Assembly: GCA_039028975.1 (NCBI GenBank)
Contig: JBCCHB010000096.1
Span: forward strand, 1 to 63,534
Length of the DNA: 63,534 bases
Direction: 5' to 3'
From: JAHBNG01 sp039028975
GTDB taxonomy: Bacteria; Chloroflexota; Anaerolineae; Caldilineales; Caldilineaceae
Part shown: one piece after another, positions 53,585-62,370 of the stretch
Numbering within the stretch: position 1 is the stretch's first letter
How the letters are laid out: the number at the start of each line of letters is the position of its first letter
Notes under the pieces: generated by a model
Seen by the model: only the letters and a program-made list of their open reading frames with translations
The model's database searches: none
What the model was told of the DNA's origin: nothing
Made by a program: the position numbers and the translations under genes

Positions 53585-54265
53585 CTATAATGCCTGACGC
53601 GTGATCCGATCCTCCAACGCTGTGATTTTGCCATCACGAATCTTAATAATCAGATCGGCTTCGCTTAGAATTTCTGGATTATGGGTTACAGCGATGAGGC
53701 TACCATGCTTGCTTACGCTCCGTAACAGGGAGACGACCTGCAAACTGGTGTGTCGATCCAGTAGACCTGTTGGTTCATCAGCAAAGAGGACGCGCGGCCG
53801 GTGGATGGCCGCACGCGCGACGGCGACACGTTGCCTTTCACCACCTGATAGCTCATGGGGAAAACGGTGTAGCTTGTCGCGTAACCCAAGTTCAGTCAGT
53901 AGAGCGATAGCAAGATCGATTTGAGCTTGGTTTTGGGCTACGGCTGAGACCATAACATTTTCCAGGGCCGTCAGATAGTTGATCAGAAAGTGCTGCTGAA
54001 AGACAAAGCCAAACTCACTCCGTCGCATCTCGACCCGCTGTGCTTCTGACATTTTGCTGTAGGCGCGGTCGTCCAAATAGATTTCACCATTCGTTGGCTG
54101 ACGTAGACCACTTAGTAGATAAAGCAACGAGCTTTTACCCGAGCCGGATGGCCCCAAGATACCGACAAACTGATGATCCTCGATGAGTAATGAAATGTCG
54201 TCCACAGCATTAATCTGCCGGTCACCATCTTGATATGTTAAGGTTAGGTTTTTGCACTGGATCAT
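53585..54265 (-). CDS. ABC exporter ATPase (LolD/MacB type)
   Basis: The 226-residue ATPase has Walker A GPSGSGKSSLL, signature LSGGERQRVAVARA and Walker B VLFADEPTGLLD. These are the features of the LolD/MacB/FtsE group, which pairs with FtsX-type permeases. The partner is the duplicated permease at 48101-50497, three genes downstream on the same strand. It is divergent from the response regulator, so the promoter between them (54266-54377) probably drives both. Confidence 0.92.
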   Translation of the reverse strand: MIQCKNLTLTYQDGDRQINAVDDISLLIEDHQFVGILGPSGSGKSSLLYLLSGLRQPTNGEIYLDDRAYSKMSEAQRVEMRRSEFGFVFQQHFLINYLTALENVMVSAVAQNQAQIDLAIALLTELGLRDKLHRFPHELSGGERQRVAVARAAIHRPRVLFADEPTGLLDRHTSLQVVSLLRSVSKHGSLIAVTHNPEILSEADLIIKIRDGKITALEDRITRQAL

Positions 54266-54377
54266 TTTTCTCTTTCACAGACCTTCTGCGGTTGCGGTGA
54301 TGGAAAACGTTAGGTACTATATACTGGTTATACGATTGCCCTGTCAATCATCCATCATAGAATAGCTTGAAACAGAT

Positions 54378-55010
54378 ATGAGCACAATCCGAGTGGCCAT
54401 TGTAGACGATCATCCCCATGTTGCGATTGCTCTGCGGGCCATGCTGGCTGAGAGTGTTGACATTGAATTGGTAGGTGAAGCGCGACGAGGTAGTGAAACG
54501 GTGGTGCTGGTCGAGACGACGCGTCCAACCGTCTTGCTTCTGGATCTGATGATAGAGGAGACTTTTGACGCGCTGGCAACTGTACGGTCATTGCGAGTCA
54601 GCCACAGCCACGTTAAAATCTGCCTGTTCAGTGCACACATAGAGCCAACCTATGTTCGAGATCTGCTAAAAGCCGGTATCAGCGGCTACATTCTCAAAGA
54701 TGATGATTATGTGTCCCGCATTGAGAAAATTCTCCGCGACCTGGCCGCAGGAGAACTCTATTTCAGCACCCAAGCCTATGAGGCCCTGGCCAAGGCCACC
54801 AGGCAAGAGAGTGAGCAGGAAACCCTAACCGAGCGCGAACGTGAAATTCTACGTTTGGCAGACAGGGGGCTTCGCAACCCACAAATTGCCCAGGCGCTGC
54901 ATCTATCCCCAGGCACAGTGCGCAACCACCTGAGTGCAATCTACCGTAAATTGGACGTGAGCGGACGTCAAGAGGCATTGATTGTCGCGCACGAGAGAAA
55001 GATGATTTAG
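54378..55010 (+). CDS. NarL/LiaR-type response regulator
   Basis: 210 residues. The receiver domain begins IRVAIVDDHPHV with the phospho-acceptor Asp in LLLDLMIEE and the conserved Lys in YILKDDD. The C-terminal LuxR-type HTH has LTEREREILRLADRGLRNPQIA and VRNHLSAIYRKLDV. It is a DNA-binding transcription regulator activated by phosphorylation from the GAF-HisKA_3 kinase after it. It is divergent from the ABC exporter operon, the likely target. The kinase gene follows after a 260-bp gap filled by two palindromic elements. Confidence 0.9.
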   Translation: MSTIRVAIVDDHPHVAIALRAMLAESVDIELVGEARRGSETVVLVETTRPTVLLLDLMIEETFDALATVRSLRVSHSHVKICLFSAHIEPTYVRDLLKAGISGYILKDDDYVSRIEKILRDLAAGELYFSTQAYEALAKATRQESEQETLTEREREILRLADRGLRNPQIAQALHLSPGTVRNHLSAIYRKLDVSGRQEALIVAHERKMI

Positions 55011-55039
55011 GTGGCGGCTCAGTATTGGATTATAAGGCT

Positions 55040-55142
55040 CTAGTGCATTATCCAGTCTAAAAATTCGGGTTATCGTTCAGTGAGCACGCCCCGTGCGGCC
55101 TGGGCTACTCAACCCGAACTTTTAATGTAGACGATGCACTAG
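55040..55142. repeat. 103-bp palindromic element, MITE-like
   Basis: ctagtgcat (55040-55048) and atgcactag (55134-55142) are perfect 9-bp terminal inverted repeats; further in, ttcgggtt pairs with aacccgaa. The centre has a gcacg-ccc-cgtgc hairpin. It lies between the response regulator and kinase genes. Confidence 0.6.
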
Positions 55143-55168
55143 CATGTTACTGACAAAGAACCAAAGCT

Positions 55169-55244
55169 AATAATTAATTTGTGAATTGCCGAATTGTTGA
55201 ATGGTTAATGATTGGCAAATTCAACAACTCAGCAATTAATTATT
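55169..55244. repeat. 76-bp AT-rich palindromic element
   Basis: aataattaatt (55169-55179) pairs with aattaattatt (55234-55244), and ttgttgaat (55194-55202) with attcaacaa (55219-55227). It follows the 103-bp element directly and ends about 13 bases before the kinase gene's Shine-Dalgarno. Confidence 0.55.
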
Positions 55245-55270
55245 TCAACCGATTTTTAGGAGGGTAGGAG

Positions 55271-56476
55271 GTGTGGAGTTTGTTTGGACGAAGTAGCGCA
55301 GAGACGTCACTCGAATCTGGGTTAAACGACCTCAGCCTACAGTTGAGTAGGTTGATGGATGATCCACAGGGCCTGCGTCATCTGTTGTCGGTTGAGATTC
55401 CCCATCTGTTCGATGTGGAACGCGCGTCGCTCTTGTTGACCGAAGAACATTCGCTGGTGGATGTAAATGAGTGCCACACGGTTTATCATGAACCAGATGG
55501 TTTGAACGCGACTGATCGCCCAGCCAATTCGAGTGTAATCTTACCGCTGCACAACCCGGCGGTTCGACATGTGGCAGCCACTGGTGAGGCTGTACGGGTG
55601 GCCGGCCGCCTCCGAAAATTGATTCAACAGGGGCAGACCAATTTGAGCTGGACCGCAATCTGGGTGCCACTGTTGCGAGGAACCGAACTCTATGGCATTT
55701 GGCTTCTGGGTGCGCGTACCAAGCGTCAGGCCTTTTCCGCCATCCACCTACGTTGGTTGACCACATTTGCTCAACAGGCATCCGTTAATTTGGAGACAAG
55801 CCGCTTTACCCAAGAAAAGCAGCAGGTCGCCCAAGAGATGGCCGTTCTTTACGAGAATGCAGTCTCTGCCCGGGAAACTGAGCGCAGCCATCTGGCCCGG
55901 GAGTTGCATGATGGCGTGCTTCAGGATCTCTGTGCTGTCAGTCGAGATCTAAAGATATTGCAATCTAAATCAGGCCAGGCCGATACGATCCCACAGCTTA
56001 TTCAACGCTCCACCGAAGCCGTCAACGCGCTGCGGACCATCTGCCATGATCTACGGCCCCCCTTCTTGGCTAGTAACCTGAAGTTGGCGTTAGAAGCACT
56101 CGTAGAGCGCGTGAATACTTATGACTCGCCACCCATTTCGATTCGGGTCGAATCAGAACTACCTACCTTATCTGAAGAGACAGCCACCGCAATCTATCGC
56201 ATCGTGCAGGAATCGCTCAACAATGCCATTGAACATGCCGAAGCCGCCGAGATCGCTGTGCATGTCAACCGCTATCCTGAACAGTTGCTCGTCTCCGTGG
56301 TGGATGATGGCTGTGGATTGCCCCACGGGGAAAGTTTGAGCCGCTATGTAGAGGCAGGCCATCTTGGTTTGCTTGGCATGAGAGAGCGAGCCCGTATGAT
56401 CGGCGGCACGCTATCCTTTCACAGTGCCCAAGATTATGGAACAGCGGTACGGTTTGAATACCCTCTTTCGCTTTGA
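55271..56476 (+). CDS. GAF-domain sensor histidine kinase (HisKA_3 type)
   Basis: 401 residues from a GTG preceded by an AGGAGGG motif. Residues 1-190 form a GAF-type sensory domain; residues about 205-275 hold the HisKA_3 dimerisation domain with the phospho-His in LARELHDGVLQDL; the HATPase follows with DDGCGLP and a GLLGMRERARMIGG box. No membrane segment is present, so the sensed signal is probably cytoplasmic. It is the cognate partner of the regulator just upstream. Confidence 0.9.
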   Translation: MWSLFGRSSAETSLESGLNDLSLQLSRLMDDPQGLRHLLSVEIPHLFDVERASLLLTEEHSLVDVNECHTVYHEPDGLNATDRPANSSVILPLHNPAVRHVAATGEAVRVAGRLRKLIQQGQTNLSWTAIWVPLLRGTELYGIWLLGARTKRQAFSAIHLRWLTTFAQQASVNLETSRFTQEKQQVAQEMAVLYENAVSARETERSHLARELHDGVLQDLCAVSRDLKILQSKSGQADTIPQLIQRSTEAVNALRTICHDLRPPFLASNLKLALEALVERVNTYDSPPISIRVESELPTLSEETATAIYRIVQESLNNAIEHAEAAEIAVHVNRYPEQLLVSVVDDGCGLPHGESLSRYVEAGHLGLLGMRERARMIGGTLSFHSAQDYGTAVRFEYPLSL

Positions 56477-56591
56477 AGAGCTTTTGTCCCGCCATACCCA
56501 TTGCCCAAGAGTTTGCTCACTTCTCGAAGCTGCCTACAATCGGCTCATCACCCATGCCTGAGGGTTGTTAATCAGACAACCAACTATTCTT

Positions 56592-57851
56592 TCAGACTGC
56601 TTGTGCAACACCTGTAGAGGATTGGGCGTGTTTGGCAACACCATAGCTTGACATCATGGTATGTTTTGCACATTGTACTACTTCCTCATAGAGGCGCTTC
56701 GGCGGAATTGCTTTTTCAGGTATAACCCGCTTGTTCATCTCTTCAACTGTACCTGCCCACAATGCCATACGGAACTCAGTTAGCCTGTTCATTGTTTGCA
56801 TAACGAGTAACAGATCTTTCGGGCCACGAATTCTTTCAACCAATACCGCTAGTGCCTGTTCTGCATGATCATCTTCGGCACTATGTCCTTCATACCCATA
56901 TAGAATGCCCATTTCAGAATCTACATGAATATCGCCCCACATTCGCGCTTGAGTAATATCTTGCATATTGTCTTCTACATATCCCAAATAACGATCTACG
57001 ACTTCACGATTGAATATCTCAATAAAGCCTTGGGGATCGGAAGCTGCGGCTTCACGAACAGCAAGTTGAGCTGCAAGCTTCAAATCGCATAAACGGGCGT
57101 TTTCTGGATCGTCAAGGAATTGATTCTGTAAAGCAATAGCTTCTGTAAGATTCTGAAGTCGCTCTTTGTAGAATTCCAATGTAGGCTGTGGTATCAATTT
57201 TGAGTACTCAATCGCAATCTCTAGTTGCTTATTGAATTCTTCCTTTGTACGGACCCTACTGTATTCATCTACTTCTAAATGTCGTTGAGTGATGTGAGCG
57301 GCCCGTTTACGGTCAATTTGGTTCGAAACTGGCAATTTCCATGATTCTTCATTTGCTTTTAATGCTAATGCCGCTAATGCTGTCTTGAATGTAATCGGGT
57401 TGACTCGGAAAATTCCTGAAAATATTGCGGATGTCTGATTTAACAACGCAGGGTGCGTATTCTCCGGCACACCATGGCCTGCTTCGTCACTAGCATTATT
57501 GGTTATGATTCCGTATGAACGAAGGTTACCATGAAGGGCCGCGCTGGCTACATTAAGAGGAATTTCGAAGTACGTTAAGGCAACACGTAGTATGGTATTG
57601 ACCATGAGGATTTGAAATTCAACGGATGTTAATCCTCGATTGTGAATGAGTTCTAGGTAGATGGCATGAGGTAGCAAAGTCGAAGAGGATCTCGACATTT
57701 TACTATGATGCTTTTGAAGCTCGCTTATCTCCTCTATATTTAGTTGCCCAAGCTTTTGATAATGTGAAATTATAAGCTCTATCGTGGCTGCTATATTGGC
57801 TAACGCTGTTTCTCTTTCATTAACGATACAATCTGCTAAATGATTCATCAT
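56592..57851 (-). CDS. Haem-oxygenase-like (HDO/TENA-type) diiron enzyme candidate
   Basis: The all-helical 419-residue protein shows the pattern of the iron-containing redox enzyme (HDO) family: SDEAGHGVPENTHPALL at about residues 120-136 (E-x-G-x-G...H) and GYEGHSAEDDHAEQAL near residues 325-340 (H-x3-D-x2-H-type). Members include UndA, SznF and CADD, which use a diiron centre for oxidative decarboxylation, N-oxygenation and related steps. This protein is longer than usual, with extra helices between the two motifs. Assignment rests on these motifs, not on a search. It lies 287 bp after the ion-channel gene on the same strand. Confidence 0.5.
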   Translation of the reverse strand: MMNHLADCIVNERETALANIAATIELIISHYQKLGQLNIEEISELQKHHSKMSRSSSTLLPHAIYLELIHNRGLTSVEFQILMVNTILRVALTYFEIPLNVASAALHGNLRSYGIITNNASDEAGHGVPENTHPALLNQTSAIFSGIFRVNPITFKTALAALALKANEESWKLPVSNQIDRKRAAHITQRHLEVDEYSRVRTKEEFNKQLEIAIEYSKLIPQPTLEFYKERLQNLTEAIALQNQFLDDPENARLCDLKLAAQLAVREAAASDPQGFIEIFNREVVDRYLGYVEDNMQDITQARMWGDIHVDSEMGILYGYEGHSAEDDHAEQALAVLVERIRGPKDLLLVMQTMNRLTEFRMALWAGTVEEMNKRVIPEKAIPPKRLYEEVVQCAKHTMMSSYGVAKHAQSSTGVAQAV

Positions 57852-58138
57852 AACATAGACCTACACAATTCCTATACGACTGGTTGAATGGTGAAGGGTT
57901 TGTACTTCACTACTAATAGAACTGTAGTATAAAGGAAACTCGTAGCTTACGACGTTACAATAATATTTCATTTTGCCCCCAGTAAAAGTAAAGTAACTCA
58001 CTCGGCTTACTACAACAATTTCAAAAGGAAGATAGAAATGGACTATCAACTCATGGTATGAAGAATGAAGTTGGCCTATATAATCACCTGAGATCAGTAA
58101 TTAATTAGTCTAAAATACAGGATATTATTCCGACCTGC
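57852..58138. other. 287-bp AT-rich gap
   Basis: Contains the probable promoter of the diiron-enzyme candidate. A 62-codon minus-strand frame here has no family features and an unconvincing composition, so it is not annotated. Confidence 0.4.
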
Positions 58139-58888
58139 TTATCGGCGAATAATCTTCGATGTCAGAACCGATATTAGAACTCCCAAAGTTATGAAACCGA
58201 CCACTGTCTCCACTACCAAAAATAGCCGTCTTTGCCAACATATTGGAGTAATGTCTTCAAAGCCCAGACTTGAAAAGACTCCAGCGCTTAGGTAAAAGCT
58301 ATTGCCAAAATGGATAAAACCACATGAATCAAAAATATTCATGGAGAAATAAATGAGTCCAAAGAACGCAACTATTGCAGCACCTATACCCAGGACTATC
58401 CATTCTGCATAGGAGTATTTGAAATTCATTATCCATAGTAACCGGTATGTTAACCAATTAGAATCTCGCCATGAAAGTTTTAGTTTCTGCTGATATTTTA
58501 CAGAGAGATAAAACATCTTTACCGCTTCACTGCTGATCCCATATTTTTCGTAAAGATTCCCTAACTGTCTATATGCAATAAAAAAGCTGGTATGTAACAA
58601 CCTCTCATTTATTGGAGAACCACCGATTATTTTTCCGATATCAGACTCCATACGTTTGAAATATACTTCTAAAGGGGGATTGATAAGCCATAGTAACTCA
58701 ATATCCTGTAAATACTCTTCTACTCTGCACAACGTTCTTTGAATCACGCAATCGATTGCACGAGTTCGATTATTTTCTTCTAAGAATTTGTCTCTGGACT
58801 TTTCAAAGCACTCGATAGCATCACCAAATCTCTGCTTGTCTCTAAATGCATTCGCATTGTCATAATATGAATATGCATCCTCGTTCAT
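58139..58888 (-). CDS. TPR-like protein with C-terminal two-TM ion channel domain
   Basis: 249 residues. The first 140 are helical and TPR-like (a starting YSYYDNANAFRDK helix and a repeat FGDAIECFEKSRDKF). Two membrane segments follow, WIVLGIGAAIVAFFGLIY and FLVVETVVGFITLGVLISVL, enclosing a pore loop with SSLGFEDITP. The layout is that of the Ion_trans_2 potassium channel family, but the usual TVGYGD filter reads SLGFED. The start is an ATG 36 bp after the receiver gene. It may be a ligand-gated cation channel controlled by the cytoplasmic helices. Ion selectivity cannot be predicted. Confidence 0.72.
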   Translation of the reverse strand: MNEDAYSYYDNANAFRDKQRFGDAIECFEKSRDKFLEENNRTRAIDCVIQRTLCRVEEYLQDIELLWLINPPLEVYFKRMESDIGKIIGGSPINERLLHTSFFIAYRQLGNLYEKYGISSEAVKMFYLSVKYQQKLKLSWRDSNWLTYRLLWIMNFKYSYAEWIVLGIGAAIVAFFGLIYFSMNIFDSCGFIHFGNSFYLSAGVFSSLGFEDITPICWQRRLFLVVETVVGFITLGVLISVLTSKIIRR

Positions 58889-58924
58889 TTGATTCCCTTG
58901 AAAGTGTGTATTCTGCCCATACAG

Positions 58925-59362
58925 TTATGTTATTCGTTTGCTTCCCACTGAGAGGGATTCCATGATTGTGGTAAGAAGCAACTTCATATCTAAGGGCTTG
59001 GAAATGACTTTAACATCGTATTCCTCAGCGGTCTTTATTACACGATGTTCTGCACCCCATACAGTAACGAGTATCATGTGGATGTCTATATTCTCTTGTT
59101 TGCATAAATCATGTATTTTTTTCAACAATACCAGACCGCCGTCTTTGGATACCGTTGCACTTGGTGTCAAAGGAATAGCAACATCAATTAAAACGATTCG
59201 TGGGGGGTGCTTATCTTGGCATAAATCGACAATTCCCTTTAGGGCATCTTCAACATTAGTGGCGTCTTTGACATGATACTTTTTATCTTCCAAAGTATCA
59301 TGAATTAGCCTTAGATGACGAGGATTGTCCTCTACTATCAATATATATGGTGATTCAAGCAT
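58925..59362 (-). CDS. Single-domain response regulator receiver
   Basis: 145 residues with the receiver hallmarks: acidic pair in ILIVEDNP, phospho-Asp in IVLIDVAIP, Thr in ILVTVWG and Lys in VISKPL. No output domain, so it acts as a phosphorelay intermediate or by protein contact. It overlaps the 3' end of the hybrid kinase gene by eight bases, indicating coupled translation and a shared pathway. Confidence 0.88.
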   Translation of the reverse strand: MLESPYILIVEDNPRHLRLIHDTLEDKKYHVKDATNVEDALKGIVDLCQDKHPPRIVLIDVAIPLTPSATVSKDGGLVLLKKIHDLCKQENIDIHMILVTVWGAEHRVIKTAEEYDVKVISKPLDMKLLLTTIMESLSVGSKRIT

Positions 59363-62330
59363 CTCTTGTTCCTTTTACATACCTTGGAAGCACAACTGAA
59401 AAGCTCGTGCCTTTGCCAGGGGTGCTATCAACATGTATATCTCCGTGATGCGTGTCAATAATATACTTTGCGAATGTTAGACCAATACCTGTACCCTCTG
59501 AATACCTATCTTTCATCCAAAACTTTTTGAAGATGTTTTGCATGTCTTCTTCTGATATGCCTATACCAAAGTCGATAACCTCAAAGTGAATATGTAATCC
59601 ATCAACGAAGCATTTGACTTTTACAATCTGATCTTCATCAGAAAATTGAATCGCATTAACGGCTATGTTATAAAGTGCTTCGGTGATACGATCAGTATCC
59701 CAAAATACAAAAATAGGACTTTGGGGGACATCGATTTGGATCTCTATAGATTTTTCTTCAGCCACAAAACGAATTCTATTATAGACCGTTCTAACTACGC
59801 TGCTAGCATTCCCTTTCCTAGGGTTAATTATATCTACACCTGCGGAGAATTTACTCAGGGTGAATACTTCATTGACGATTTGGAGAAGAGAATTCACTTC
59901 GTGTTCAGCAACATCAGCATAATACGGATCGTCTCCTTGCTGCCTATACGTGTGGGCTAGCCTTTCAACACTACCCTTTAGGGTAGTCAATGGCGTTTTA
60001 AGATAATGTGCCCAATCAGTGAATAGTAAGTCCCATGCCCTTTGGATTTCTTCGGTTTGTGCAAGGCGCCATTCGTGAATCATCAATGAAGCGCGAAAAC
60101 AGATTGGGTCAAGCGCGTCAATTAGTGCTTTTGAAAACATTGTCGAATTGCTTGTCGAGTATAGAAGTATAATGCCTTGGCGTACTCCATGGAATTCAAG
60201 TGGTAGAATAGCTACCGACTCCGTTGATTCTGTTTCATTTGCATCAATTGGTGAAAGACTCATACTATTCCAAAAATCATGATAGCGCTTATCGTTTTGG
60301 AGTTCGTTGAGGAAAATAGACTCGCTTATATCACTAATTGCGACAAGTAATCTGCCAAGAACGTTATTCTCCTTCAGTGTTTGAGCAATGTCATTTACAC
60401 CCGAATGGGAGGTACGAATCTGTAGTTCATCTCCACTTTGAACGGCAATAAAACCCGACGATGAGCCAACAGAATCAATTGCAGTTTGGAGTACAATATC
60501 TAGTCCTTCATCGAGATCTCGAGTCAACGCAAGATGCGTATCTTTGGTATCTAGATCTTTAATTAGAGGTTGCGGCTCTCGACGTGTCGTTGTGTCGTTC
60601 GCCAAAATATCGGCTAGTTCTAGTGCCTTGGGAGCAATCATCTTGAAATCTGGCTCTCTAAGCAGAGCATCCTTCTTCCCTTTATTGTCAATACACAGAT
60701 GACCTACAAGTCCCTTTTCGTCATGAATCAATGGAAATTCGATCCATTGATTTACATCATCCTTACCAAGCTGTCGAGCAAATGGAGTGATCTCCGTTAC
60801 AGATTTGTCTGATACATCGATTAGTTTTGGTCTCTTTGCAATGATACAGGCGTCATACATATTGGCATCTTGATGCAAGAAGATTGAGAAGCGCTCAAAC
60901 GGTATAGTCATCCCACCTCCGACCTCAGCCCGCCCCATCAAACGTTTCTTTAGCGGCGAAACTTCATACAGGCGAGCTCTGCTGTAACCAATGGCTTGAA
61001 GATCTTGCAAGATTTTCTGCATTCGATTGTCAATTTCTTCTCGTGTATTGGAGAAATATTCCTCTGACAATACTGTAGCAACTTCGTCAACGTATCCTTG
61101 GAGAAATTGTAGATCTTTCTTTACAAAAGGACGATGGCTTCTTCGATTATCAACGGCTAGGAAGCCGAGAGGTTTTCGTTCAGCTGTTGTAATTGGATAA
61201 CCTATCCAATCATTTATGTCTTCTTTCTTTAGGCGCTTTAAGCACTGGCTTTCTTCTCCTAGTTCACCTTGGGAATAAATATAAGGGGTTTGTGTTTCCA
61301 CAACCACCTTATTTTGAAGATCTGGATACTTTTTCAGTTCAATTTCTAGGCCTCTAAACGGTTGATCTAATTCACTACCACTTTCACATAATCCTTCGAG
61401 TTTTTCGTTACTTTCATCGATGGTGTACACTCTAGTACTGTCATAACCAGTAGATGTAATGGCACCTAATACGGTCAGAATCCTATCAACGGTTGGTAAC
61501 GTTCCTACGACTGGACTCTCTGTGATATTCTGTGTTGCGACAAGGGTGGCGATCGTTTCGTTCTGTGCATTTGTTAAAGGTGTCATTGAAACTTGAACAT
61601 AATGAAATCCCTGTCCTCGTTTGGCAAACATTATTGTTGGATCTGTATCACCTGTGCTATTAAATTTAGCTACTGGACAATTTGTGCATGGCTTTGTTTG
61701 AAGTGGACTACCATGACAGAGAGTCCAACACTGTTTTCCAGGAAGTTGATAGATGAACTCTTCCGTCAGTTGCTGATATGAAGTGTCTGCATACCACAGT
61801 TTGTACTCTGGATCTACAATATATAGACTTACATCTAGGGATTCAAGCAATCCTCTTGCCCATTGGCGATTACTAAGCGTTTCTTCAATTTCAGCTTTGA
61901 TCTCGTTCAGTTGGCGTACTGTTTTAACGAGATCTTCGATCATCCCAAGAGCATCGCCACTGCTTTTGATGATAAGCCTATAAGCTCCAGCCGTGTTTGC
62001 TTCTTCTTTAAGTTGTTGCAATATTCCCTGATCACCTTGCCCAGTAAAAATGGCGACTTTTATCTCAGGTTCAATTTCTCCAAACCTACGAGTCAGTTCC
62101 AATCCACCTCTTATTAATGGAGTAGAATCTATAGATGCAGGTAATACCAGATCAACGAGTGCAACATCATACTTTGCGCCATTAATTCTAACCTTCTCTT
62201 CACCTTCATCAATACTGCCTACTCCATCGACAATATAGCCAGAGTATTCGAGGGATTCAATGAGTAGCTCTCTAGTCTCTTGATCGTCATCTACAACTAG
62301 AATTGATGTGTCTAGAATTATCGCTGACAT
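59355..62330 (-). CDS. Hybrid sensor kinase: N-terminal receiver, PAS, GAF modules, HisKA and HATPase
   Basis: 991 residues. Receiver at about 8-140 (ILVVDDDQET, Asp in VALVDLVLP). PAS-like domain at about 165-275 with a cysteine cluster CWTLCHGSPLQTKPCTNCP. Two or three GAF-type domains between 280 and 760. Kinase core: HisKA with the His in DWAHYLKTPLTTLKG (about 770-835), then HATPase with N-box LYNIAVNAIQ, DFGIGIS and GTGIGLTFAKYII. A receiver at the N-terminus suggests control by another kinase. No membrane segment, so signal input is cytoplasmic. The Cys cluster may bind metal or sense redox state (inference). Just after it in the operon is the free receiver. Confidence 0.85.
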   Translation of the reverse strand: MSAIILDTSILVVDDDQETRELLIESLEYSGYIVDGVGSIDEGEEKVRINGAKYDVALVDLVLPASIDSTPLIRGGLELTRRFGEIEPEIKVAIFTGQGDQGILQQLKEEANTAGAYRLIIKSSGDALGMIEDLVKTVRQLNEIKAEIEETLSNRQWARGLLESLDVSLYIVDPEYKLWYADTSYQQLTEEFIYQLPGKQCWTLCHGSPLQTKPCTNCPVAKFNSTGDTDPTIMFAKRGQGFHYVQVSMTPLTNAQNETIATLVATQNITESPVVGTLPTVDRILTVLGAITSTGYDSTRVYTIDESNEKLEGLCESGSELDQPFRGLEIELKKYPDLQNKVVVETQTPYIYSQGELGEESQCLKRLKKEDINDWIGYPITTAERKPLGFLAVDNRRSHRPFVKKDLQFLQGYVDEVATVLSEEYFSNTREEIDNRMQKILQDLQAIGYSRARLYEVSPLKKRLMGRAEVGGGMTIPFERFSIFLHQDANMYDACIIAKRPKLIDVSDKSVTEITPFARQLGKDDVNQWIEFPLIHDEKGLVGHLCIDNKGKKDALLREPDFKMIAPKALELADILANDTTTRREPQPLIKDLDTKDTHLALTRDLDEGLDIVLQTAIDSVGSSSGFIAVQSGDELQIRTSHSGVNDIAQTLKENNVLGRLLVAISDISESIFLNELQNDKRYHDFWNSMSLSPIDANETESTESVAILPLEFHGVRQGIILLYSTSNSTMFSKALIDALDPICFRASLMIHEWRLAQTEEIQRAWDLLFTDWAHYLKTPLTTLKGSVERLAHTYRQQGDDPYYADVAEHEVNSLLQIVNEVFTLSKFSAGVDIINPRKGNASSVVRTVYNRIRFVAEEKSIEIQIDVPQSPIFVFWDTDRITEALYNIAVNAIQFSDEDQIVKVKCFVDGLHIHFEVIDFGIGISEEDMQNIFKKFWMKDRYSEGTGIGLTFAKYIIDTHHGDIHVDSTPGKGTSFSVVLPRYVKGTRDA

Positions 62331-62370
62331 AAGTTTATCCTACGAGGGTATTAGATTTCTTAGGTTGGAG

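Noticed and set aside
57861..58049. 62-codon minus-strand frame upstream of the diiron-enzyme candidate
   Set aside because: No family features and no ribosome binding site; AT-rich non-coding sequence is more likely.
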